Part shown: piece after piece, positions 31,244 to 40,488 of the stretch
Numbering within the stretch: position 1 is the first letter of the stretch
Layout of the letters: the number at the start of each line of letters is the position of its first letter
Source: JANQEU01 sp965601455
GTDB taxonomy: Bacteria > Bacteroidota > Bacteroidia > Cytophagales > Cyclobacteriaceae
Direction: 5' to 3'
DNA: 64,000 nucleotides
NCBI GenBank assembly: GCA_965601455.1
Contig: OZ271831.1
Span: 1,612,001 to 1,676,000, forward strand
Made by a program: the position numbers and the translations under genes
Notes under the pieces: generated by a model
What the model saw: the letters and a program-made list of their open reading frames with translations, nothing else
Databases searched by the model: none
What the model was told of the DNA's origin: nothing

Positions 31244-33724
31244 ATGAATTTTGGATTAGATGACGATGATGAAGACCTCCTACAGTTGATTACAAAGATA
31301 AAATTACCGCTCACCAAGAAACTTCTTTTTTTCACAACACTATTATTTCTTTTCTATTCGCAGGTTGTTAGTCAGACCGGTAATTTCACTGGAAAAATAA
31401 TCAATAGTGAGACTAAACTTCCGGTTTTTGGCGCCCTTGTAAGTATCTATCCGATAAAGGAGGACGTACAATCAAAATCAACCTTACAGACACTGTCAGA
31501 CGTCGATGGAAATTTCAAAATTTCGATAACAGCCAGTAATCAAAACCAACTCCTGGTGAAGCACCTGGGTTTTAAACCAATCACCTTGCCGATCGATTTG
31601 TCAAAAAGCTCCATGATTATCGAACTGGAGCCTGCGAATCTGCCACTTAAGGAAGTTGTGATTTCTGCACTAAGAAACGAAAAGACATTATGGGGTGCCA
31701 CAGAACCCATTGAAATAGTCAATCAAGATGATTTCAAAGCATTTATGCCTGCAGACGTTTCCAATGCGATGGCCACCTTACCCGGAATATCGGTACCAAC
31801 AGATGGCATTTGGGCCACAAGCGTAAACATCAGGGGACTGGGACCAAGTCGATTTGTGACCCTGGTGGATGGTAATAGAATTGAATCAGCGAATAATCTT
31901 TCCGGGGTATTATCAACGATTGATAGCGACGATGTGCAGCGTGTGGAGGTGATCAAAGGTGCCATGTCTTCATTATATGGTAGTGGTGCAATGGGAGGAA
32001 TTATTAACGTTGTCAGTCGTCAAAGTACCTACAGTCAAACCCCATACTTACAGGGAGAAGCCGGGTTCAATTACCGTTCCATTAATGGGTTAATAGGACC
32101 AAAACTTTCATTGTACTCTGGCGGTCAACGTTGGAAGGCCAAACTTCACCTGGGTTATAGAAAGGCAGGTATTTCTGAATCTCCTGAAGGTCCAATTGCC
32201 AACAGCCAATTCGAAGATAAAAACCTCTCAGGCAGCCTTGCTGTAAAACCCTTTCAAAATCATGAGCTTTCTCTCAATTTTCAAAAGTTTATGGCTGCTG
32301 CTGGTATTCCCGGAGGATCCGTCTTTCCTACTCCGGCTACAGCAACCTATCGAAATTTTGACCGGGAGCTATTTGCTGTAACCTACGCTATACTTAATCC
32401 ACTACCTAAGCTAACCAAGTTTTCAACGAGGTACTTTCAACAGACCAATTATAGAAATGTTGAAATCAATCCCAATGTACCTGCAAATACAAATGGTACT
32501 AATCGAATGCAATTGATGCATCTTAACCCGTCTGCCACTCACAAAACGCAAGGGTTTACGATGGAAACGAACTGGCAACTCGGAAAAAAAGGCGGTCTGA
32601 TCGCGGGTGCCGACCTGTGGGAAAGAAGGTTAGATAGTCAACGTGAACGGGAGATCAGAAGAGAAACACTTGATGAAAATGGGAATCCTGTTAGCTCTAT
32701 TTCTACAATTTTTGGGGAGGTTCCTATTCCTACTTCGGTTTTCCGAAGCTCCGGTTTTTTCACTCAATATGATGCGAAAATTAGTAATAAATGGAACGTA
32801 ACAGCTGGAGGAAGAATAGATTGGATACAATTATCAAATGAGGAGTCAAGAGATCCTGATTACATGATAATTAATGGAGATCGTACTGATGAGCCAGGAA
32901 ATCAAAGAATCATTTACGAGGAAGGATCGAACTCGGATTTAACCTGGGCATTGAATGGTGGTTTGATGTATGAAATTTCGGAAGAAATCCAGCTTCGCGC
33001 AAATGTTGGTAGGTCATATCGCGCCCCTTCTCTTGAAGAAAGATATAAATACATCAATCTGGGCAGCGCCGTCGAATATGGAAATCCGGAGTTAGTTCCG
33101 GAGCTGGGACAGTTTTTTGACTTAGGTGGAAGGATTAGTTCAACCAAGCTACAGCTTTCAGGTAGCGTTTTCGTCAATGCTCTCGAACAGATGATTGCAA
33201 TTGCACCTGCGGATTCGATTTCATTTTTAAGAGCAAGTGATGGTGTGGCCTCTAACAACATACTTGCTTACCGCTATAAAAACATCGACAAAGCATTGCT
33301 AACTGGTTTCGATGCATCCATCGACTGGAAGGTTTATCAACGGTGGATAATACATGGGAATGTCAGCTACACGAATGGTGTGAATCGAGTGTTGGATGAA
33401 CCCTTGCCTGAGATTGCCCCATTGAATGGAATTGTAGGTGTTAAGCATCACTTGAAAAAATGGGGAGAATGGAATTTAAGGGCAAGACTATTTGCCCAAC
33501 AGAATAGAATAGCTGAGGGAGAATTGGCCACAGATGGGTATGTGATCATGGATTTCATGATTCAATCAGACCCTATTGTAATTAGGCCTTTTGTGATGAG
33601 AGTAAGAGGAGGAATGGAAAACATTATGAATACGGCATATCGAAATCATCTCAGTACGTATCGTGGCATATGGACGCTTGAACCTGGTAGAAATATCAAC
33701 TTAAGTGTGAACCTGAAATGGTAA
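31244..33724 (+). CDS. TonB-dependent outer-membrane receptor
   Basis: 826 residues in the longest frame. The first 15-20 codons (an acidic DDDDED stretch) look non-coding; a TTG at 31286 or nearby would give a better start just before the signal peptide (KLLFFTTLLFLFYSQVVS). A carboxypeptidase-regulatory-like beta-sandwich (about residues 47-130) precedes a plug domain (ALRNEKTLWGATEPIEIV to VEVIKGAMSSLYGSGAMGGI) and a 22-strand barrel whose last strand is GRNINLSVNLKW. It takes up a ligand across the outer membrane, probably the one handled by the divergent ABC transporter. Confidence 0.92.
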   Translation: MNFGLDDDDEDLLQLITKIKLPLTKKLLFFTTLLFLFYSQVVSQTGNFTGKIINSETKLPVFGALVSIYPIKEDVQSKSTLQTLSDVDGNFKISITASNQNQLLVKHLGFKPITLPIDLSKSSMIIELEPANLPLKEVVISALRNEKTLWGATEPIEIVNQDDFKAFMPADVSNAMATLPGISVPTDGIWATSVNIRGLGPSRFVTLVDGNRIESANNLSGVLSTIDSDDVQRVEVIKGAMSSLYGSGAMGGIINVVSRQSTYSQTPYLQGEAGFNYRSINGLIGPKLSLYSGGQRWKAKLHLGYRKAGISESPEGPIANSQFEDKNLSGSLAVKPFQNHELSLNFQKFMAAAGIPGGSVFPTPATATYRNFDRELFAVTYAILNPLPKLTKFSTRYFQQTNYRNVEINPNVPANTNGTNRMQLMHLNPSATHKTQGFTMETNWQLGKKGGLIAGADLWERRLDSQREREIRRETLDENGNPVSSISTIFGEVPIPTSVFRSSGFFTQYDAKISNKWNVTAGGRIDWIQLSNEESRDPDYMIINGDRTDEPGNQRIIYEEGSNSDLTWALNGGLMYEISEEIQLRANVGRSYRAPSLEERYKYINLGSAVEYGNPELVPELGQFFDLGGRISSTKLQLSGSVFVNALEQMIAIAPADSISFLRASDGVASNNILAYRYKNIDKALLTGFDASIDWKVYQRWIIHGNVSYTNGVNRVLDEPLPEIAPLNGIVGVKHHLKKWGEWNLRARLFAQQNRIAEGELATDGYVIMDFMIQSDPIVIRPFVMRVRGGMENIMNTAYRNHLSTYRGIWTLEPGRNINLSVNLKW

Positions 33725-33805
33725 GTATAGGCTCCTGGGTATCAGGTTGAGGGGTGAGTTAGATCATGCGGAAGAAGAGATTGGGTATAGATTATTGTCA
33801 ATATT

Positions 33806-34300
33806 ATGGAAACACTGCACGAAGAAGTAACGGATGAGATCAGAGCCATCCTGGATAAGTGGAAACCTAAAGAAGGTAATTTGATTATGATCCTTCATGG
33901 CGTACAACAACAATACGGCTATGTACCTTGGAATATTTCAAAATTCCTGGCGAGTGAATTATCTGTTCCATTAGCCAGAATATTTGAGGTCATAACCTTT
34001 TATAACTTTTTCAACCTTGAGGCTCCAGCGGATTATAAGATTTCAGTATGTACTGGAACTGCCTGTCACATCAAGGGAGCTCCTCGCATATTGAAGGGTT
34101 TGAAAAGACAACTGGCTATTGGTCAAAACAACGAATATTCAGAGGACAGGAAGTATAAAGTAGAGGAGGTCAGATGTGTGGGATGTTGTGGTTTAGCACC
34201 AGCGATCGTTGTCAATGAAGAGGTGTTCGGTCGATTAAAGGAAGAAGATCTGGAACCCACTCTGACCAGAATAACCGAGAAAGAAAACGCTAAAAGTTGA
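33806..34300 (+). CDS. hydC: NuoE-like [2Fe-2S] subunit of [FeFe] hydrogenase (HydC)
   Basis: 164 residues. Helical N-terminus with HGVQQQYGYVPWNISKFL, then VCTGTACHIKGAPRIL and VRCVGCCGLAPAIVVN, giving the four Cys of a thioredoxin-like [2Fe-2S] domain. This is the 24-kDa/HydC family. The gene is first of three, with 4 and 7 bases to the next ones, so it belongs to one operon with the NuoF-like and HydA genes. It should pass electrons between the NADH/FMN subunit and HydA. Confidence 0.9.
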   Translation: METLHEEVTDEIRAILDKWKPKEGNLIMILHGVQQQYGYVPWNISKFLASELSVPLARIFEVITFYNFFNLEAPADYKISVCTGTACHIKGAPRILKGLKRQLAIGQNNEYSEDRKYKVEEVRCVGCCGLAPAIVVNEEVFGRLKEEDLEPTLTRITEKENAKS

Positions 34301-34304
34301 AGTC

Positions 34305-35984
34305 ATGGAAAAACTAACGCTAAATACCATCCAACAATTTAGAGAGGAACAAAGAGCGAAAATCGAAACCAGGCTTCAGCCAGAAAAGCTTGAAAATGGT
34401 CATATGGAAGTTATGGTTTGTCGATCTACCGGTTGTGAATCAATCAAAGCGAATAAGGTGCTTGAACGACTTCAGGAAGTGGTTAAATCCAAAGGGTTAG
34501 ATGATAAAGTTCGCATCATTCAATCCGGTTGCTTCGGGTTTTGCGAAAAGGGTCCTATTGTGAAGGTGCTTCCGGAGAACGTTTACTATGTGACGGTTAA
34601 ACCTGAAGATATCGATGAAATAGTTGAAAAACACTTTGATAAAGGTAACGTGATCGATTCCTTGTTGATGGATGAACAACAAGGTACAACCGGTAGACGT
34701 GAGGAAATTGGTCTTTTCAAGAAGCAAAAGCGTATTGTTTTGCGGCATAATGGAAAAATTGACCCGGAAAGTATCAATGACTATATCGCTGTAGATGGAT
34801 ATGCCGCACTTGAAAAGGTGCTAAATGGCATGTCTCCCGAAGAAGTGATCTCAACACTAAAAGTATCAGGGTTACGTGGTCGTGGTGGTGCCGGTTACCC
34901 AATATGGCAAAAATGGACCAATGCAAGGAACGCCAAAGGTGACGATAGATATATCATCTGCAATGGTGATGAAGGAGATCCGGGAGCCTTTATGGATAGC
35001 TCTGTACTTGAAGGAGATCCACATGCAGTTATCGAGGCCATGGCCATCGCTGCCTATACAATAGGCGCCACTCAAGGATATTTCTACATACGTGCAGAGT
35101 ATGGGCTCGCCATTCACAGGGTGAAGACAGCTATAGATAAAGCCTATGCTCTTGGCTTACTCGGCGATCATGTACTTGGTACGGACTTTCGTTTCGACCT
35201 GGACATTCGACTTGGGGCAGGAGCTTTCGTTTGTGGGGAGGAGACAGCTTTGATTGCCTCCATTGAGGGTCAACGTGGCACTCCTCGTCCAAGGCCACCT
35301 TATCCCTCGGTGAAAGGGTTATTTGGCAAACCAACCGTAATCAACAATGTTGAGACGTTGGCCAATATTGCTCCTATAATCACTAATGGTGGTGAATGGT
35401 TTTCATCAATAGGAACAGAGACCACCAAGGGAACCAAAGTTTTTTCATTGACCGGGAAAGTCAATGTTTCTGGTTTAATCGAAGTGCCCATGGGGACTAC
35501 AATCCGGGAGATTGTTTTCGACATTGGAGGAGGTATCGCAAATGGTAAGAAGGTGAAAGCTGTACAAACCGGTGGTCCTTCTGGTGGGATAATTCCTGAG
35601 AAATATTTCGATACGCCAATAGACTATGAGAATCTTACAAAACTGGGCTCCATGATGGGCTCTGGTGGGATGATTGTGATGGATGAAGATGATAGTATAG
35701 TAGACATAGCGAAGTTCTACATACAGTTTAGTGTTGACGAGTCTTGTGGTAAGTGTGCGCCTTGCAGGATAGGCAACTACCAGCTACTTAAAATCCTTGA
35801 AAGATTTGCGAAAAAACGTGGGCAGGAGGAAGATCTTGAGAAACTCAGAGATATCTCTTTTGCCATGAAGAAAGGTTCATTGTGTGGATTGGGGCAAGCT
35901 TCACCTAACCCCGTAATCAGTACACTGAATTATTTTCCGGAAGAATACGAAGAAAAGATAAGGAAACCCCGAAGGTCTAAATAA
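34305..35984 (+). CDS. hydB: NuoF-like NADH/FMN subunit of [FeFe] hydrogenase (HydB)
   Basis: 559 residues. An N-terminal thioredoxin-like [2Fe-2S] domain (VCRSTGCESIKAN, SGCFGFCEKGP) precedes the NuoF core: SGLRGRGGAGYPIWQKW (FMN/NADH), IICNGDEGDPGAFMD, RLGAGAFVCGEETALIASI, and ESCGKCAPCRIGNYQLLKIL with GSLCGLGQ for the [4Fe-4S] cluster. The protein stops at FPEEYEEKIRKPRRSK, without the C-terminal 2x[4Fe-4S] ferredoxin-like domain found in well-known bifurcating HydB proteins. It oxidises or reduces NAD(P)(H). Confidence 0.9.
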   Translation: MEKLTLNTIQQFREEQRAKIETRLQPEKLENGHMEVMVCRSTGCESIKANKVLERLQEVVKSKGLDDKVRIIQSGCFGFCEKGPIVKVLPENVYYVTVKPEDIDEIVEKHFDKGNVIDSLLMDEQQGTTGRREEIGLFKKQKRIVLRHNGKIDPESINDYIAVDGYAALEKVLNGMSPEEVISTLKVSGLRGRGGAGYPIWQKWTNARNAKGDDRYIICNGDEGDPGAFMDSSVLEGDPHAVIEAMAIAAYTIGATQGYFYIRAEYGLAIHRVKTAIDKAYALGLLGDHVLGTDFRFDLDIRLGAGAFVCGEETALIASIEGQRGTPRPRPPYPSVKGLFGKPTVINNVETLANIAPIITNGGEWFSSIGTETTKGTKVFSLTGKVNVSGLIEVPMGTTIREIVFDIGGGIANGKKVKAVQTGGPSGGIIPEKYFDTPIDYENLTKLGSMMGSGGMIVMDEDDSIVDIAKFYIQFSVDESCGKCAPCRIGNYQLLKILERFAKKRGQEEDLEKLRDISFAMKKGSLCGLGQASPNPVISTLNYFPEEYEEKIRKPRRSK

Positions 35985-35991
35985 TACTGAA

Positions 35992-37740
35992 ATGATCAAA
36001 GCAACAATAAATAACCTACCTATAGAAGTAGAACCCGGCACCACCATCATGGAGGCTGCCAAGGAATTGCGGATCAACATTCCAGTGCTATGTAAGCATC
36101 CGGACTTAAAAGCCACGGCTGCCTGTGGAATCTGTGTTGTTAGAATCGCTAACTACAACAAACTATTGAGAGCATGCACAACAGCAGTAGAGGAGGGAAT
36201 GGAAATAATTACCCACGATACCGAACTCACGAAGTTGAGAAGAACGATATTGGAGCTGATCCTTTCTTTCCACCCACAGGAATGTCTGGTGTGCGGTCGT
36301 AATGGCTCATGTGAATTACAGTCATTGGCAGCTAGCTTCGGGATAAGGGAAAATCGGTTTGAACAATACATAGAAGAGAAGCCTCGTGATTTCAGTACTG
36401 AAGCCGTTGTTCTTGATGCCTCAAAATGTATAAAATGCGGTCGTTGTATCGAGGTATGTCAGGAAATCCAGGATGTTTGGGCACTCACCTTCCTCGATAG
36501 AAGCTATGAGGTCCGCATGCGACCTGCTGGTGATCTACCATTGGTAGAATCTCCATGTGTCAAGTGTGGTCAATGTAAAATACACTGTCCGACTGGAGCG
36601 ATATATGAATACGACGATACCGAGAAAGTCTATAATGCCTTGCTTGACCCGAATAAACACTGTGTGGTGCAAATTGCACCAGCAGTGCGTGTTTCTATTG
36701 GTGAAGCGTTTGGCTTAAGTCCTGGAGTTAACATGACCAATAAGGTGTATGCCGCACTTCGTCGCCTTGGATTCAAAGGTGTTTTTGATACAAATTTCGG
36801 GGCGGATGTTACAATCATGGAGGAAGCAAGTGAGTTTGCTCGTATCTTCAAGGAAAGTCCGGAAAAGCTTCCTTTGATCACTACCTGTTGTCCCTCTTGG
36901 GTGGACTTCATGGAAAAGAGATACCATGACTTCATTCCAAATTTCTCATCCTGTAAATCTCCAATGGAAATTACAGGTGTTTTGTCCAAAACCTACTACC
37001 CTAAAGAAATGGGAGTGGACCCATCTAGCATCTACTCTGTGGCGGTAATGCCTTGTACTTCCAAGAAAACTGAAATCAAAAGAAGCAAGGAAATGTTTGC
37101 TTCGGGTGTTCAGGATGTTGATGCTGTGATTACAACGGAGGAGCTCACCAGGATGATCAAGCAGTCGGGTATTGATTTTGTCAATATTGAAGATGAAGAA
37201 CCTGATTATCTATTAGGTGCATATAGTGGTGCAGGCACCATATTTGGAACTACTGGTGGAGTGATGGAAGCCGCATTGCGCTCAGCCTATTTCTTTATCA
37301 CCGGGGATCACCTGAAAAACGTGGATTTCCATGAGACCAGGGGAATGGAAGGAGTTAAAACAGCAGAAGTTGCCATTGAAAACCACGTGTTCCGAGTGGC
37401 AGTCGCCCACGGACTGGGTAATGTTTCGAAAGTGCTGGATGAGGTTAGGATTGCTAAGGAAAAGGGGGAGGAAACACCTTATCACTTCATTGAGGTGATG
37501 GCTTGTCCGGGTGGTTGTATAGGTGGCGGTGGACAACCAGGTACCATCAGTAACGATATTAGACAGGCAAGGATGCAGTCCTTGTATGATGATGATGTGA
37601 GCCAGCGAGCTTTGAGAACTTCATACAATAATCCGTATATCAAGACGCTATATGATAAGTACCTCGGGGAGCCGTTAAGTGAAACATCGAAAGAGCTATT
37701 GCACACCAAATACGTTGCACGGCCACAGTATATCAAATAG
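35992..37740 (+). CDS. hydA: [FeFe] hydrogenase catalytic subunit HydA
   Basis: 582 residues, M3-type layout. An N-terminal [2Fe-2S] (Cys34, 45, 48, 62), a His-Cys3 [4Fe-4S] (His94, Cys98, 101, 107), two ferredoxin clusters (CIKCGRCIEVC, CVKCGQCKIHC) and the H-cluster domain with L1 TTCCPSW, L2 MPCTSKK and L3 VMACPGGCIGGGGQP. L1 has Thr where TSCCPxW is usual. All H-cluster Cys are present, so it should evolve or consume H2. It lacks the extra C-terminal [2Fe-2S] domain of some HydA. The maturases HydE, HydF and HydG are not in the window and must lie elsewhere for activity. Confidence 0.93.
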   Translation: MIKATINNLPIEVEPGTTIMEAAKELRINIPVLCKHPDLKATAACGICVVRIANYNKLLRACTTAVEEGMEIITHDTELTKLRRTILELILSFHPQECLVCGRNGSCELQSLAASFGIRENRFEQYIEEKPRDFSTEAVVLDASKCIKCGRCIEVCQEIQDVWALTFLDRSYEVRMRPAGDLPLVESPCVKCGQCKIHCPTGAIYEYDDTEKVYNALLDPNKHCVVQIAPAVRVSIGEAFGLSPGVNMTNKVYAALRRLGFKGVFDTNFGADVTIMEEASEFARIFKESPEKLPLITTCCPSWVDFMEKRYHDFIPNFSSCKSPMEITGVLSKTYYPKEMGVDPSSIYSVAVMPCTSKKTEIKRSKEMFASGVQDVDAVITTEELTRMIKQSGIDFVNIEDEEPDYLLGAYSGAGTIFGTTGGVMEAALRSAYFFITGDHLKNVDFHETRGMEGVKTAEVAIENHVFRVAVAHGLGNVSKVLDEVRIAKEKGEETPYHFIEVMACPGGCIGGGGQPGTISNDIRQARMQSLYDDDVSQRALRTSYNNPYIKTLYDKYLGEPLSETSKELLHTKYVARPQYIK

Positions 37741-37897
37741 GGGTATTAACTGGCATTACTTTCGTCAACTGTTGATTCAAGGAGTCGACCATTAACTTGG
37801 TTAAGCTTGCTTATCCATAGATACAAAAATGGCCTTCAGTAACCTAAGGTTCTTAGTTAATTGATTGGGTATTTAGTTGCCAGAGTGATATTGTTAA

Positions 37898-39166
37898 TTA
37901 CTCTTTAGATAATAGCCCCAACCTTTCTCCCATTAAAATGTGCTGATAGGAAATCCCATCGTCTTGCATGGGAGCATCCAGAGTGAAAGTCACACCGTCC
38001 TGAAAGATCATGATGAAATCCGATCCACCAAAGGCGAAGTGACCTAACATATCACCTTTTTTCACGATATTCCCAGGAGTCACGTTCTCTTCGAAATTGA
38101 CAGACCCCACGGCAACCATTCCAATTGGCAATAGGGCGACCAGTCCATAATCTTCCGTTTCGAGTATAACACATCCTCTGGTCTCGACCGATTGCCATCC
38201 CGTTTTGGCTGCCGGATCAAAAGCATATCTATTATTCTCCTGATCCCACCACAGTTGTCCTCCTGTTGGATTGATACCTTGAATAATTCTCGCTTCCTTT
38301 ATCTCACCGCCCAACGGAAAATGATAACGGTGATAGTCGTTTACATTCAGAAAAGAATGAGTAAACGTGCCATTGGCAAATGCGTCTTTGTATTCGCTGT
38401 CGTCTCCAATGAGCTTCGATATCGATTTTAAATTGGCAGACTTTACCGGAACTCCGGCCTTCTCCACCAGGTAGGAGGCACTGTCGATTGCCCATACACC
38501 TTGTGGTTCCGAGTCCGCAAACGAGACGACCACAGAACTTGAATCGGGACTGGCAATGGGTCTCAAATCGGGGGATTTCAAATATCTTGAAAAGAACTGG
38601 TTGAATGTTTTCCAATTTGAGGGATCCTCGTACCAACCGTTTTGAAGGCCAAAATTGGGATCATTCAATGCCATTTGAAGGTATTCTTCATTCCATGAGT
38701 CCTCAGTGTCCAGGTAAGCACCCCAGGACTTACTAAATGGGACTAACCACTTGGCAAACGGTTCATAATACTGTAAGGAGTTATTGACTAATCCCTTACC
38801 TTCTAACTCAGGGAGTGGCTGGTCGATTAAGAAATAAAACGCGCAGATTCCTTGAAAAATATTGTCGAAGATTTCCGGGTATTCCTCTTTTTCGATTATG
38901 GCCCAGGGCATTGTCGTTTCGGTCCAGGACACGAAACTGTAGTATTCTTCGAGGTTTTGAGCAGGATTTGTATTCCTGTCCGGATTAATCTCCCTGGCTT
39001 TTTGAAGGGAAGATTCAAGTAATGACTTTAGTTTAGGGTCATTTTCCAAAAGGGTAATTAGCTCCTTAGTTGCTGTTCCATACGTGGCATTGTTCTTTGT
39101 ATCAGAACATGAAAATGCAAGCACTAGAACAATCAGAGCAAGTGTAATGTGCCGTATAGTTTTCAT
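37898..39166 (-). CDS. Phosphatidylserine-decarboxylase-like lipoprotein
   Basis: 422 residues. The signal LIVLVLAFSCSDT makes it a lipoprotein. An N-terminal region (about 70-210, with SKSWGAYLDTEDSW and TFNQFFSRYLKSPDLRPIA) matches the domain that accompanies PSD-related proteins. The C-terminal part has NVNDYHRYHFPLGG, RGCVILETEDYGLVALLPIG and HFAFGGSDFIMIFQ, where GGS corresponds to the GST autocleavage site that yields the pyruvoyl group. A family member is clear; an exported, lipid-anchored version is unusual because normal PSD works at the inner membrane. Autoprocessing is inferred. Confidence 0.85.
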   Translation of the reverse strand: MKTIRHITLALIVLVLAFSCSDTKNNATYGTATKELITLLENDPKLKSLLESSLQKAREINPDRNTNPAQNLEEYYSFVSWTETTMPWAIIEKEEYPEIFDNIFQGICAFYFLIDQPLPELEGKGLVNNSLQYYEPFAKWLVPFSKSWGAYLDTEDSWNEEYLQMALNDPNFGLQNGWYEDPSNWKTFNQFFSRYLKSPDLRPIASPDSSSVVVSFADSEPQGVWAIDSASYLVEKAGVPVKSANLKSISKLIGDDSEYKDAFANGTFTHSFLNVNDYHRYHFPLGGEIKEARIIQGINPTGGQLWWDQENNRYAFDPAAKTGWQSVETRGCVILETEDYGLVALLPIGMVAVGSVNFEENVTPGNIVKKGDMLGHFAFGGSDFIMIFQDGVTFTLDAPMQDDGISYQHILMGERLGLLSKE

Positions 39167-39286
39167 GTAATAAAATTAGCTCAGACTCGTGAAAGCTTTA
39201 TAATCTTTCATCAACTTCTCAACTGAAAAAAAGCATTATTCATTAATCCTGAACTACATGAATAGGGTGCTTTAGAGGTGCACTTC

Positions 39287-39907
39287 CTATTCAGGATTAA
39301 CGTACTCGATTAATTCCTCGACGTAGAGAAAATCCTTCTGAGTTTGAGTGAGCTTAATGAAGTTTTTTACCTCGGGTGCATACAGCCAGACTTCATCAGT
39401 TTCTGCAATGTAACCCCTGGAATTGGTGATATTCCCTTTGTATTCGATGGTGTAAGCCATAAATGTACCGGCTTCTACCGTCTCCTCTTTGAATGATAAA
39501 ACCTGGACATCCTGACTTTGTGTTCCTTCAGTACCGTCTTGGCTTTTCCACTTTTTCTCGTATTTCCACTTTTTGCCCACTTCCAACGGCCAATCGTATC
39601 TGGGTGTAGAGCTTTCTTCCGGTTTCACTATGTCAGCAACTGGAATGGTATCAGATCCGATAGTGATATTCAAAACTCCATCGACCTTGATGATTTCTCT
39701 TGTGTCCGTACCATCCGATCGAACTTCTCCCTCAGATGTCACTCCTCGATATTTCCATATCCATTTTTCACCCACCGAGTAGTCGGAGAGTGTCGGTTGT
39801 CGAGCGAAGTCGGATGATGTTTGTCCGTGACAAACACCAAGGGAGATGGTGACCAAGAAAAGCAGAAACTGTAATTTTCGGAGATTGCCTATCATATTAT
39901 TGTTCAT
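39287..39907 (-). CDS. Exported protein of unknown function
   Basis: 206 residues. MIGNLRKLQFLLFLVTISLG with GVCHGQT is a signal peptide. The mature part is all-beta in character with repeated W-x-Y patterns (GEKWIWKYRG, GKKWKYEKKWKSQDG, EVWLYAPEVKNF), suggesting two copies of a small beta domain. No family is recognised. It overlaps the GNAT gene start side by 11 bases, so the two are co-transcribed. Confidence 0.7.
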   Translation of the reverse strand: MNNNMIGNLRKLQFLLFLVTISLGVCHGQTSSDFARQPTLSDYSVGEKWIWKYRGVTSEGEVRSDGTDTREIIKVDGVLNITIGSDTIPVADIVKPEESSTPRYDWPLEVGKKWKYEKKWKSQDGTEGTQSQDVQVLSFKEETVEAGTFMAYTIEYKGNITNSRGYIAETDEVWLYAPEVKNFIKLTQTQKDFLYVEELIEYVNPE

Positions 39908-40424
39908 TAGTCCTCGATGGTGCTGAAGCTGACCTTCTGACTATCTTATAGAATTGTGTTGGTTTTTCATCGATAGTTTTTTCATCAACCAGTTCCATTC
40001 CCAATTTTTCACACACTTCACTGGACTTTACATTAGGTCTGTCTGTAGCGGCGATCAAGTAATCAAAATCTAGCACGTTAAAGGCATAATCCAAAATTTT
40101 TGCGGCTGCTTCCGTGGCATAACCTTTGCCGGCATAGTCAGGTAAGAGCGCATACAATAATTGTGGCTGATCTTCTCCGAAGAAATACCACAAACCAACA
40201 TAACCGATACATGTATCAGTAGTTGTCAATGTGATCTTCCACAAACCCCATTTCTCTGTTTGGTACTTTGCAGTAGATTCTTCAATGATCTCTTGAGCCA
40301 GAGATAAAGGGATAATTTCATCGTCCCATAAATAACGTCTGACATACTCATCGGTATTGATTTGATGGAAAAGGTCAACCTCCGTGTTATCGAAGATTTC
40401 CAGTGTTAAGCGGTCCGTATGCAT
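39897..40424 (-). CDS. GNAT acetyltransferase, RimJ/RimL type
   Basis: 175 residues, cytosolic. TDRLTLEIF, then IGYVGLWYFFGEDQPQLLYA, LPDYAGKGYATEAAAKILDYAF (acetyl-CoA loop) and ATDRPNVKSSEVCEKLGMEL match N-acetyltransferases of the RimJ/RimL group. The target is unknown. It is upstream in the same operon as the exported protein gene (11-base overlap). Confidence 0.88.
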   Translation of the reverse strand: MHTDRLTLEIFDNTEVDLFHQINTDEYVRRYLWDDEIIPLSLAQEIIEESTAKYQTEKWGLWKITLTTTDTCIGYVGLWYFFGEDQPQLLYALLPDYAGKGYATEAAAKILDYAFNVLDFDYLIAATDRPNVKSSEVCEKLGMELVDEKTIDEKPTQFYKIVRRSASAPSRTNEQ

Positions 40425-40488
40425 TCAAGAATGTCAATAATTAATTGAAATTGAATCTCTAAATTCGTCATTTAGTCAACGAAAAAGC

